Of a stretch of DNA of 64,000 bases, positions 16,652-24,971 are shown piece by piece. Origin of the DNA: Oscillospiraceae bacterium (GTDB lineage Bacteria; Bacillota; Clostridia; Saccharofermentanales; Saccharofermentanaceae); contig FWXP01000003.1 of assembly GCA_900176545.1 (NCBI GenBank), positions 329,528-393,527 of the forward strand, in the 5' to 3' direction. Positions within the stretch are counted from its first letter, which is position 1. Every line of letters begins with the position of its first letter. Position numbers and translations under genes: made by a program. The notes below the pieces were generated by a model that saw only the letters and a program-made list of their open reading frames with translations, did not search any database and was not told the DNA's origin.

Positions 16652-18541
16652 ATGCATACAGAAGTCAAAGTACCCAGATCCGTCCTTATGTCCGTGGAAA
16701 GTCCCGGGCGTTATGTCGGCGGTGAAAAGAATCAGATAATAAAGGAAGACGTTCTTAAGGAACTTCGCGAAAGAGGTGAGTGCACTGCCGTCAGGACCGC
16801 ATTTTGCTTTCCTGATGTCTACGAGATCGGCATGAGTAATCTTGCCCTGCAGATACTTTATAAGCTCTTAAATTCCGAAGACTATACTTCCTGTGAGAGG
16901 GTATTCTCTCCCTGGCACGATATGGACAGGAAGATGAGGGAGAACGATATCCCGTTATATTCTCTTGAGACAAAGTCTCCTCTTTATGAGTTTGATGTCG
17001 TCGCCTTTACCCTGGGGTATGAGATGGCATTTGCCAACGTGCTTCAGATGCTGGAATTAGGAAAGATCCCTCTTAAGAGCTGCGATAGGAAAGAGACTGA
17101 TCCCATAATCGTGTGCGGAGGCCCCGTAGCTTATAACATAGAGCCTATGTCGGACTTCTTCGATGCCGTATTCATGGGCGAGGGAGAAGAACTGGACCTC
17201 GAGTTCATACAAGAGATAAAGAAGTATAAGGACGGCGGTAAGAAAGATCGTCAGGCAATGCTTCGAGAAGTCGCCAAGATAGAAGGTATGTATGTACCGT
17301 CTCTTTATGAGCCTGAGTATTCACCCGAGGGAAAGTTCATAGCGCTTCATCCTATAGACGATACGGTTCCTTCTAAGATCACCAAGAGGATAATCAAGGA
17401 CTTAGACAGTGTGCTCTATCCGACTGCACCTGTCGTACCCAATAACAACATAGTCCATGACAGGGCCTACCTGGAACTCTTCCGCGGATGCATACGAGGA
17501 TGCAGGTTTTGTCAGGCAGGATATATCACAAGACCGGTAAGAGAGAAGAGCGCCGATACTCTGCTTGCCCAGGGAAAGGAGATAGAGCACAATACGGGCT
17601 ACGATGAGCTTGGAATGCTCTCCCTGTCAACAAGTGATTACACGGAACTTGCAAAGCTCACGGATGGTCTCTTATGTGCTTTTGACGGCAGACATACGAG
17701 CCTGTCGCTGCCGTCGCTTCGTATCGATAATTTCGCTCTGGATCTTATGGAGAAAGCTTCTTCTACGAGAAAGACGGGACTTACTTTTGCTCCGGAGGCA
17801 GGTACCCAGAGGCTTCGCGATGTAATAAATAAAGGTATTAACGAAGAGAATATATTAAGTGCGCTTCGCCTTGCCTTCATGGGAGGCTGGAGTACGGTAA
17901 AGCTCTACTTTATGTTGGGGCTTCCTACGGAGACCATGGACGACGTAAGAGGTATCGCCGAACTTGCTAAGAAAATAGAAGACCTTTACTACGACGTAGC
18001 AAGGGAGATGGGTGTAAAGCCCCGCCGTCCCGAGATAACGGTATCTACGTCCATGTTCATACCTAAGCCTTTCACTGCATTTCAATGGGAAAAGCAAAAT
18101 ACCATGGAGGAATTCCTGGAAAAGCAGGCATGCCTTAGAGAGTGCCTCAAGAAGGTCAGGAGCGTTCGCTATATCTGGCACGGAGTAGAGACCAGCGTAT
18201 GGGAGGGCATCCTTGCAAGAGGCGACAGGCGCCTTAATGATGTTATCTTAGACGGCTATAAGGCAGGATCCCTCTTCGATGCATGGGACGATAACTTTAA
18301 CTATGAGAGATGGATGGGAATACTTGCATCTCACGGCCTTTCATGGGAGATGTATGCCAGAGGCTACGAGTGCGGTGATGTGCTTCCCTGGGACCATATA
18401 AGCGTAGGTGTCAGCCGCAATTTCTTCCTTAAGGAGCGCGAGCGAGCATATAGGGAAGAGATAACGCCCAACTGCAGGGAGAAATGCTCAGCCTGCGGCG
18501 CTAATTGCTTCAAGACGGGGGTATGTTATGAGACAAGATGA
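16652..18541 (+). CDS. B12-binding-domain radical SAM protein (TIGR03960 family)
   Basis: A 629-residue radical SAM protein. Residues ~40-260 form a cobalamin-binding-like domain; the radical SAM cluster motif is C280-x3-C284-x2-C287 in RGCIRGCRFCQAG. Glycines and FAPEAGTQRLRDVINKG mark the SAM-binding barrel, and the tail has a Cys-rich end (CREKCSACGANCF). Members nearly always pair with a DUF2344/TIGR03936 protein, as here. Their product is not established; RNA modification is often proposed because ribonuclease or ribosomal genes lie nearby. The next gene overlaps by 14 bases, implying translational coupling. Confidence 0.93.
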   Translation: MHTEVKVPRSVLMSVESPGRYVGGEKNQIIKEDVLKELRERGECTAVRTAFCFPDVYEIGMSNLALQILYKLLNSEDYTSCERVFSPWHDMDRKMRENDIPLYSLETKSPLYEFDVVAFTLGYEMAFANVLQMLELGKIPLKSCDRKETDPIIVCGGPVAYNIEPMSDFFDAVFMGEGEELDLEFIQEIKKYKDGGKKDRQAMLREVAKIEGMYVPSLYEPEYSPEGKFIALHPIDDTVPSKITKRIIKDLDSVLYPTAPVVPNNNIVHDRAYLELFRGCIRGCRFCQAGYITRPVREKSADTLLAQGKEIEHNTGYDELGMLSLSTSDYTELAKLTDGLLCAFDGRHTSLSLPSLRIDNFALDLMEKASSTRKTGLTFAPEAGTQRLRDVINKGINEENILSALRLAFMGGWSTVKLYFMLGLPTETMDDVRGIAELAKKIEDLYYDVAREMGVKPRRPEITVSTSMFIPKPFTAFQWEKQNTMEEFLEKQACLRECLKKVRSVRYIWHGVETSVWEGILARGDRRLNDVILDGYKAGSLFDAWDDNFNYERWMGILASHGLSWEMYARGYECGDVLPWDHISVGVSRNFFLKERERAYREEITPNCREKCSACGANCFKTGVCYETR

Positions 18542-19253
18542 CAGAGCCGCCGAGATGACAAGGCAGCAGCACCTTACCCAGTATGTATGCAGGGCGAGGT
18601 TCGCAAGGAAGGGAGCGCTGTCCTTTATAGGACACCTTGACCTCATGAAGGTCTTCGAAAGGGCTATAAGAAGAGCAGAGCTTCCAATACTCTATACACA
18701 AGGGTATAACCCCAGGCCTATGCTGGTATTCGCGCTCCCCTTAGGTGTAGGTATCGATACTACGGGAGACTACGTAGATGCGGCTATGGCCGTTCCCGTA
18801 AATGCGGAAGAGTTCATGGCAAAGGTCAATCCGGAGCTTCCCCAAGACCTTGAAGTCCTAAGCTGTATAAGCATAGACGAGCCTAAGAGAAGCCTTATGA
18901 GCGTAGTAACATACGCTGAGTATGAGATAGAGGCGCCCGGTATCACGGAACCTGCCCTGAGGCTCTTTGCCCGTGATGAGATACTTATGGAGAAGAAGAA
19001 CAAGAAAGGCAAGATCGTCTCGACCGATATAAGACCTCTCATGGTAAAGCCTTTCGAAGATTCTACCGCTGATAAGGTGCATGTGTTGGTAAGCGCCGGA
19101 TCCGTGAGCAACTTAAGACCCGATATATTCATAAGAGCAGTATGTATCCATGAGGGATACGATCCCGATAAGGCTTCGGAAGCCGTGATCACAAGGACTG
19201 CGCTCTTCGGAGGAGAGTATCCCGATATCGAGGGAATTGAAGGTTTGGTCTAA
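18528..19253 (+). CDS. Radical-SAM-associated protein, DUF2344 (TIGR03936 family)
   Basis: A 241-residue cytosolic partner of the preceding radical SAM protein. Typical motifs are RARFARKGALSFIGHLDLMKVFERAIRRA and YTQGYNPRP near the N-terminus (residues ~23-65). The family is nearly always fused to or adjacent to TIGR03960 proteins. The start overlaps the upstream gene by 14 bases. Ribonuclease G and L21, which commonly follow this pair, are absent here. Confidence 0.92.
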   Translation: MRQDDRAAEMTRQQHLTQYVCRARFARKGALSFIGHLDLMKVFERAIRRAELPILYTQGYNPRPMLVFALPLGVGIDTTGDYVDAAMAVPVNAEEFMAKVNPELPQDLEVLSCISIDEPKRSLMSVVTYAEYEIEAPGITEPALRLFARDEILMEKKNKKGKIVSTDIRPLMVKPFEDSTADKVHVLVSAGSVSNLRPDIFIRAVCIHEGYDPDKASEAVITRTALFGGEYPDIEGIEGLV

Positions 19254-19301
19254 ATAGTGTAAAATATTTTTTCGTAAGTTTGGGAATAGGAGCATTTTGG
19301 C

Positions 19302-19826
19302 ATGCGTGACGAAGAACTTGAGTTGGCAGATCGCCTTGTAAGAATATTCGAGAACGTACTCTTTACGGAGGAGAAGTCCATTCAGAAGGGGTATTTCTCA
19401 GATCTGTCCATAGCCGAGATGCACACCCTTGATGCCATCGGACCTTATGAAGCAAGGACCATGACGGAGACTGCATCCTCTCTTGGCATCACTACCGGTA
19501 CTCTTACCGTATCCATCGACAGATTGGTAAAGAAGGGATACGTTGTAAGAAATCGCGATGAGAAGGATAGAAGGATCGTAAGGATCAGCCTGACTCGTGA
19601 AGGTAAGCTTGCATCAAGGATGCACGGCAAATACCATAAGGTACTTGCAAGACACATATTGGAACCCTATACCAAGGAAGAGCAGGCTCTTCTCATGAGT
19701 ATGGTAGAGGAACTGGATAAGTATCTCGAGTCACAGGCTTCGAGATATAACGGTTCGGAATCAGTCAGAAAGACGGCTAAGGAAGTAGCCGCCAAGACAA
19801 GAAGGAGAGAAAATGACGATGGATGA
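19302..19826 (+). CDS. MarR-family transcriptional regulator (FabT-like context)
   Basis: A 174-residue winged-helix regulator. The recognition helix region is ETASSLGITTGTLTVSIDRLVKKGYV and the wing is RNRDEKDRRIVRISLT. It overlaps the acyl carrier protein gene by 14 bases. In many Firmicutes a MarR protein, FabT, sits with acyl carrier protein genes and represses fatty acid synthesis with acyl-ACP as corepressor. That role is a reasonable inference here, though no fab genes are visible. A basic C-terminal tail (KTAKEVAAKTRRRE) is longer than usual. Confidence 0.88.
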   Translation: MRDEELELADRLVRIFENVLFTEEKSIQKGYFSDLSIAEMHTLDAIGPYEARTMTETASSLGITTGTLTVSIDRLVKKGYVVRNRDEKDRRIVRISLTREGKLASRMHGKYHKVLARHILEPYTKEEQALLMSMVEELDKYLESQASRYNGSESVRKTAKEVAAKTRRRENDDG

Positions 19827-20127
19827 CAACGGCGACCCCCGAGAACGTAACTTTAGTGCTGAGGATGTTATGAAGAAGAAAGATCAGATCTTCGAGGATA
19901 TCCTTAAGCTGCTGGTAGCGGAGCTCAATGTATCCCCTACGGATATCACTGCGGATCTTACCATAAGGGATGATCTGGACTTTGATTCGCTCCAGCTCTA
20001 CGAATTTGTTATTGATCTGGAGGAAGCATATGACATCCGACTTCCGGACGATCTTCTCGATAACGTGAGAACGATCGCCGATGTAGTCGATCTCGTATAC
20101 GATCTGTCGATCGACCCCAAGGATTAA
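19813..20127 (+). CDS. Acyl carrier protein
   Basis: A 104-residue acidic protein that carries acyl chains on a phosphopantetheine arm. The attachment serine is in DDLDFDSLQLYEFV. The body looks like AcpP, but it has a ~22-residue N-terminal extension if ATG 19813 (or 19819) is the start. Overlap with the MarR gene suggests coupled translation. Together with the downstream lipid kinase, PlsC-type acyltransferase and acyl ligase it points to membrane lipid synthesis. Fatty acid or specialised use cannot be separated. Confidence 0.93.
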   Translation: MTMDDNGDPRERNFSAEDVMKKKDQIFEDILKLLVAELNVSPTDITADLTIRDDLDFDSLQLYEFVIDLEEAYDIRLPDDLLDNVRTIADVVDLVYDLSIDPKD

Positions 20128-20136
20128 CCTGATCCC

Positions 20137-21132
20137 ATGCGATATATCCTGATAATAAGCAGCAGATCCAATCCCAAGATGTTGGCATCCCTGGATGATG
20201 CCCTGAACTACTTGCAGCAGCACGATCCCGATCTTCGTAATAAGCTCGAGATGCGCTATACCGAGTATGGCGGACATGCGGCTGATCTTGCCGTGGAATT
20301 AAGCGAGCAGTTCGGTGACAAGATCACCATAGTTGCCTGCGGCGGAGACGGAACCGTCCATGAGATCGCAAATGCTCTGGCATTTAGAAAGACTCCCATG
20401 GTATGCCTTCCTTTCGGAACGGGTAATGACTATGTCAAGACGATAATTCCCGACAGAAAGAAGTGGGACCTTATCCATTTCTTCGCTAATCTCGAGAAGG
20501 TCAAGATCAAGGATATAGATCTTATAAAGATAGACAGCTACGATGTCATGGGCGGACACATCAAGAACTGGTCCGGATACATGAATAATGTGGCTTCCAT
20601 AGGCCTTGATACGGAAGTACAGGCCCAGGCCAAGGCTACGGTCTTGAGCAATGATACGCCTTTTAACAGGAAGACGGCATATATCAAGGCCGCCGTTAAG
20701 TCGCTCTTCGGCAATCGCGGTCACAACTTCAAGTTCGAACTGGAACTTGAAGACGGCAGCAGATATGTAAGTTCCAAGTCACGATATACTCTTATAAGTA
20801 TCTGTAATGCCAGATACTACGGCGGAGGATTCTGTCCTGCACCTGATGCGGATATATCAGACGGTGTGGCTGATATCTGTGCCATAGATGATGTGAATAT
20901 TTTCAAGGCATTGCGCCTTATCGTACTCTACAGGCTCGGCAAGCATCCGGGTAATGAAGGCATCCATATGTTCCGTGCGACAAGCGGAGTCATAACATCA
21001 ACGGATCCGTCGCTTCAGCTCATGGGCAACTACGACGGAGAGGATTTCTACGGACAGAGAGTAAGGTTCGAGGTGCACCATAAGGCGCTCAAGCTCGGAT
21101 TCTTTCCGGAAGGAGGTTGGAATACATTATGA
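20137..21132 (+). CDS. Diacylglycerol kinase-family lipid kinase (DagK/YegS)
   Basis: A 331-residue cytosolic or membrane-surface kinase that phosphorylates diacylglycerol or a related lipid. The ATP site is clear: VACGGDGTVHEIANAL and LPFGTGNDYVKTI. The C-terminal beta domain contains CPAPDADISDGVADI. The start lies 9 bases after the acyl carrier protein stop, within the same run of genes. It would recycle diacylglycerol into phosphatidate, the product also made by PlsC-type enzymes nearby. Confidence 0.9.
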   Translation: MRYILIISSRSNPKMLASLDDALNYLQQHDPDLRNKLEMRYTEYGGHAADLAVELSEQFGDKITIVACGGDGTVHEIANALAFRKTPMVCLPFGTGNDYVKTIIPDRKKWDLIHFFANLEKVKIKDIDLIKIDSYDVMGGHIKNWSGYMNNVASIGLDTEVQAQAKATVLSNDTPFNRKTAYIKAAVKSLFGNRGHNFKFELELEDGSRYVSSKSRYTLISICNARYYGGGFCPAPDADISDGVADICAIDDVNIFKALRLIVLYRLGKHPGNEGIHMFRATSGVITSTDPSLQLMGNYDGEDFYGQRVRFEVHHKALKLGFFPEGGWNTL

Positions 21133-22202
21133 AGGCTTTGAAGAAGATATTAAAGGTATTGCTCATTACGATCATATCCTTTGTGGTATTGTTCGGTATC
21201 TATTTTGTATATGTCCTTCTCGCGTACTACAGGCTCGATGACAACCTCGCCCTTGATGTGGTGACTACTACGGATTCCTTCAAGGTGTGCACTACCGGCG
21301 AGGAATATACCATCGGTTCGTATAACATAGGATTCGGAGCTTATACTCCCGAATACAGCTTCTTCATGAACGGCGGTAAGTATTCCTGGGCTATGAGCGA
21401 GGAAGGCCTTCATGAGAACATCGATTGTATAGCAGGTGAGATAATGTCCCTGGAGCCCGACATCATGCTCATTCAGGAAGTCGACTTCGGTGGTACCAGG
21501 ACATATCACTTTGACGAGAGAGCAAGGCTTGAAGAGATGCTCGATCCCGGAAGCTTCGTATTTGCCCAGAATTACGATTCTCCTTATCTGTTCTGGCCCA
21601 TATACCAGCCTCACGGTGCAAATAAGTCAGGTATCCTTACATATGCACAGTTTCAGATAACATCGTCACTTCGAAGGAGTCTTCCCATATCGGAGTCCTT
21701 CTCAAAGCTCGTTGACCTTGACCGTTGCTATTCCATATCGAGGATCCCGGTAGATAACGGCCACGAGCTCATCATCATCAATATTCATATGTCTGCATAC
21801 GGAAGCAGTCCTGCCATAAGGGAAGGACAGATCGGAATGCTCGTCGATGATATCCAAAGGGAATACGAGGCCGGCAACTATGTCATTGTAGGCGGCGACT
21901 ATAACCATAACCTCAGGGATGAGATAGACCCGAATGCTCCCGGATGGGCTCAAAGATTCCCCAGAGAAAGTCTTCCTCAGGGATTTGCTCTCGGATTCGA
22001 TATATGTGAAGGTGAGTGCGATATCACGCACAATACGGGAAGAGCTTCAGAGGAACCCTTTGATCCCGATACCACATATACGGTAACTCTTGACGGATTC
22101 ATAGTATCCGATAACATTACCGTTACGGGTTATAGAACAGTAGATACGGGATTCATCTTCTCAGATCACGATCCCGTAGTAATGGAATTTGTATTGGAAT
22201 AA
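21129..22202 (+). CDS. Membrane-anchored endonuclease/exonuclease/phosphatase-family protein
   Basis: A 357-residue protein with one N-terminal membrane helix (residues ~9-32) and an extracellular EEP-fold domain. Motifs include IGSYNIGFGAY, the metal ligand in DIMLIQEVDFGG, IINIHMSAYG, GGDYNHNL and the final SDHDPV, so all catalytic steps of the fold are present. ATG 21129 follows AAGGAGG at 21110-21116; a TTG at 21117 is too close. It overlaps the lipid kinase by 4 bases. A phosphodiesterase on lipids (sphingomyelinase-like) fits the context better than DNA, but this is inference. Confidence 0.85.
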   Translation: MKALKKILKVLLITIISFVVLFGIYFVYVLLAYYRLDDNLALDVVTTTDSFKVCTTGEEYTIGSYNIGFGAYTPEYSFFMNGGKYSWAMSEEGLHENIDCIAGEIMSLEPDIMLIQEVDFGGTRTYHFDERARLEEMLDPGSFVFAQNYDSPYLFWPIYQPHGANKSGILTYAQFQITSSLRRSLPISESFSKLVDLDRCYSISRIPVDNGHELIIINIHMSAYGSSPAIREGQIGMLVDDIQREYEAGNYVIVGGDYNHNLRDEIDPNAPGWAQRFPRESLPQGFALGFDICEGECDITHNTGRASEEPFDPDTTYTVTLDGFIVSDNITVTGYRTVDTGFIFSDHDPVVMEFVLE

Positions 22203-22223
22203 ATGATCTTATATAAAGATCAT
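22203..22223. terminator. Palindrome between EEP protein and acyltransferase genes
   Basis: A perfect 8-bp stem (22203-22210 with 22216-22223) and a 5-base loop, overlapping the stop codon of the convergent acyltransferase. There is no T-run, so its terminator function is uncertain. Confidence 0.35.
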
Positions 22224-22921
22224 GCTTCGGGATCGATGTGAAGCCTTTCCTGCTCGTGCATCCATGCGGAAAGCGCGTCAGTCATCTTGTGAGCATCATT
22301 ATCGTAGTCCTCGCCGTGTAAAGGCTCTCCTACGTAGATGGTGATCTTCTTTCTCTTAAGAAATCCCTTGAAAGGCTTAGGCCACTTGCTCTGCCTGGGC
22401 CATGCCTGGTATGCGCCTGAGATATAGACGGGAACAAGAGGTGTCTTGGACTTGATGGCGATGTAGCATGCGCCGTCCTTCATTTCGCCGAGCTTGCCGT
22501 CATGTGTTCTCGTACCTTCGGGGAATACGAAGCAGATATTACCGTTCTCGACTTCCTTCTTAGCCTTGATAAGACCTCTTACGGGGTTGCCGTGACGCTC
22601 TACGAGTATACCTCTTCCTACTCTTACGATAAGTCTTCCGAGTGAGCCGTAATCAGTAGCAAGGTCTGCGCCTACGAGTGCGCACATGTACTTGAACTGC
22701 CCCTTGGGAAGATATTTGCTTATAAGTACACCGTCAGCGAAGCACTGGTGGTTGGCTGCGACTACATACGGATTCTCCTTGGGAAAGTTCTCTCTTCCTA
22801 CACAGTTCATCTTGGTAAGGATATCGCAAAGAAAAAGAAAGCCGTTCTTTGCTATGACTCCCACTGCTCCTCTTCTCGTAGGGGATTCGTCAAAAGGTGA
22901 TCTGAACAAGGATTTGAACAT
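22220..22921 (-). CDS. 1-acyl-sn-glycerol-3-phosphate acyltransferase (PlsC-like)
   Basis: A 233-residue membrane-associated acyltransferase. Motif I is H58-x4-D63 in NHQCFADG, and motif III is VFPEGTRT. It would acylate lysophosphatidate to phosphatidate. Its minus-strand ribosome site is CGGAGA. It converges on the EEP gene, and the divergent acyl-CoA ligase starts 133 bases away on the other strand, so the lipid theme continues across both strands. Confidence 0.9.
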   Translation of the reverse strand: MFKSLFRSPFDESPTRRGAVGVIAKNGFLFLCDILTKMNCVGRENFPKENPYVVAANHQCFADGVLISKYLPKGQFKYMCALVGADLATDYGSLGRLIVRVGRGILVERHGNPVRGLIKAKKEVENGNICFVFPEGTRTHDGKLGEMKDGACYIAIKSKTPLVPVYISGAYQAWPRQSKWPKPFKGFLKRKKITIYVGEPLHGEDYDNDAHKMTDALSAWMHEQERLHIDPEA

Positions 22922-23054
22922 ATATGTCTCCGTATGAATTTATAATATTTACAAAGGTATACCAAAAAATATAATAATGCAAATTATTCCGCGGTAGACT
23001 TCAAAAAAAGTAAATGGTAATATTTTCGTTAGCGATGTAAAAACGGAGGAACTC

Positions 23055-24905
23055 ATGCGTACTGTTACTGGTACACCTATATTTAAGGCAGACAAGTATG
23101 AGAACATAAGGGATCTTATATTAACGTCTTGCGAGAAGCACGCTAATCTCGATGCTTTTATCTTCAGAAGAAACCCGAAGCTCTCCGAGGCCCACAGAAC
23201 ATATCACGAATTCGGAGAGGATATAAAGAGCCTCTGTGCATATATCTCTAAGTCCCCTTATCTCGGAGACAAGCTCGCGGTAGTAGGAGAGAACTGCTAT
23301 GAGTGGTTCCTCAGCTATATATCCATATTATCTACTGACAGCATAGGAGTCCCCCTTGACAGGATGCTTCCCGAAGAAGAGCTCATCTCTCTTCTCGAAA
23401 GATCCGAGAGCAAGGTGATCTTCTACCATCCAAAGCATCATTCGATGATGGTGTCTATTGCTTCCAAGATAAAGGAAGGCTCCGTCAATATCGCACTCGA
23501 GAAGTTCGTGTGTATGTATCCCGAGGGTCTGTCCTCCAAGGAGACCTTCCCCGATGATGACGACAGGTTCGAGAAGATCGGCGATCTTATCGCCGCTGGT
23601 AAGAAGATAAGGGAGGAAGAGGGCGATAAATTCCTTGAGATCCCTATCCATACTGAAGAAGCAAGGATCATCCTCTTCACATCCGGAACAACATCTATGA
23701 GCAAGGGTGTCCTTCTTTCACATAAGAATATCTGTACTAACGTACATTCCATTACACAGACACTTTATGTTGTTGCAGGAGACAGGGCTTTCTCGATCCT
23801 TCCTCTGCATCATACGTTCGAGAATACGGTTGATATGTTCATGCTCTCGGTAGGCGTATGTCTCTGTCTTGCAGACGGACTTCGCTACATTGTGCCTAAC
23901 CTCAAGGAATGGCACCCCGAGGTGTGTATATCCGTTCCTCTTCTTTATGAGAATATCTACCAGAAGATCGAGAGCGGTATCGAAGAGTCAGGCAAGAAGA
24001 AGCTCATCGACATAATGGTCCCCGTCACGAAGTTCCTGAAGAAGTTCGGACTCGACCTTAGAAGGGCAGTATTCAAGGAGATCCTTGATAAGCTCGGAGG
24101 AGATATAAGGCTCGTTGTTATCGGCGGTGCCGGTATCGATAAGAGATATATCGATGCGTTCACAAACTTCGGTATCGATTTCTTCATGGGTTACGGACTT
24201 ACCGAGACAAGCCCCGTTATATCTGTTACCAATACGGATTGTAACGTTCACGGAAGCGTAGGCCGTCCTCTGCCCGGTATCGAAGCTGCTATCGACACGG
24301 AAGATACTTCCAAGAATGCCGTAGGCGAGATCATCACGAAGTCCGACTGCGTAATGCTCGGTTATTATAAGAATGAAGAAGCCACTAAGGAGGTCATCAC
24401 TCCCGATGGCTGGTTCCATACGGGTGATATGGGATATATCGATAAGACAGGTTCTATACATATCACCGGACGTGTTAAGTCCATGATCGTACTTACCAAC
24501 GGTAAGAAGGCATTCCCCGAGGAGATCGAGGCGCTCATATGTGAGATCAAGGGTGTCAACGAAGCCTTCGTATGGGGCGGAAAGAACGACAGGGAAGCTA
24601 TCGACATCTGTGCCAAGCTCTTGATCGACCGTAAGGAGATCGGAAGGGTATTGGGCCTCAAGGGCGTTCCTACAGATGATGAGGTCGCATCTTACCTCAA
24701 TGATCAGATGCATGAGGTCAACCACAAGATCCCTGCTTATAAGATCGTAAGGAATTATGTATTCTCCGAGCAGGAGATGATCAAGACTACTACTCTCAAG
24801 ATCAAGAGGGCCAAGGAACAGGAGGCTATTGAGTCTCTTATCGCTTCGGCATCTACTTCCATGAGAGAGATGAACGGTACCAATCTCGACAGGCTTATGT
24901 CCTGA
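23055..24905 (+). CDS. AMP-dependent acyl-CoA synthetase / acyl-ACP ligase
   Basis: A 616-residue ANL-family enzyme that adenylates a fatty acid and transfers it to a thiol. Visible motifs are the P-loop LFTSGTTSMSKGV, YGLTETSPV, DGWFHTGDMG, and the C-terminal lysine region TLKIKR. ACGGAGG precedes the ATG. Long-chain fatty acids and CoA are the usual substrates; loading of the nearby acyl carrier protein is possible. A terminator hairpin follows the stop. Confidence 0.9.
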   Translation: MRTVTGTPIFKADKYENIRDLILTSCEKHANLDAFIFRRNPKLSEAHRTYHEFGEDIKSLCAYISKSPYLGDKLAVVGENCYEWFLSYISILSTDSIGVPLDRMLPEEELISLLERSESKVIFYHPKHHSMMVSIASKIKEGSVNIALEKFVCMYPEGLSSKETFPDDDDRFEKIGDLIAAGKKIREEEGDKFLEIPIHTEEARIILFTSGTTSMSKGVLLSHKNICTNVHSITQTLYVVAGDRAFSILPLHHTFENTVDMFMLSVGVCLCLADGLRYIVPNLKEWHPEVCISVPLLYENIYQKIESGIEESGKKKLIDIMVPVTKFLKKFGLDLRRAVFKEILDKLGGDIRLVVIGGAGIDKRYIDAFTNFGIDFFMGYGLTETSPVISVTNTDCNVHGSVGRPLPGIEAAIDTEDTSKNAVGEIITKSDCVMLGYYKNEEATKEVITPDGWFHTGDMGYIDKTGSIHITGRVKSMIVLTNGKKAFPEEIEALICEIKGVNEAFVWGGKNDREAIDICAKLLIDRKEIGRVLGLKGVPTDDEVASYLNDQMHEVNHKIPAYKIVRNYVFSEQEMIKTTTLKIKRAKEQEAIESLIASASTSMREMNGTNLDRLMS

Positions 24906-24924
24906 TTATCGGACAGCAATTATC

Positions 24925-24971
24925 CCCTTCATGAGCTATACTTGTAGTATAGCTTTTGAAGGGAGTTTTTT
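24925..24971 (+). terminator. Terminator hairpin that also contains the addB ribosome site
   Basis: Stem parts CCCTTCA 24925-24931 with TGAAGGG 24957-24963 and GCTATAC 24935-24941 with GTATAGC 24947-24953, then six Ts at 24966-24971. The addB Shine-Dalgarno (GAAGGGAG, 24958-24965) is the right arm of the stem, and the addB ATG begins directly after the Ts. Confidence 0.7.
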
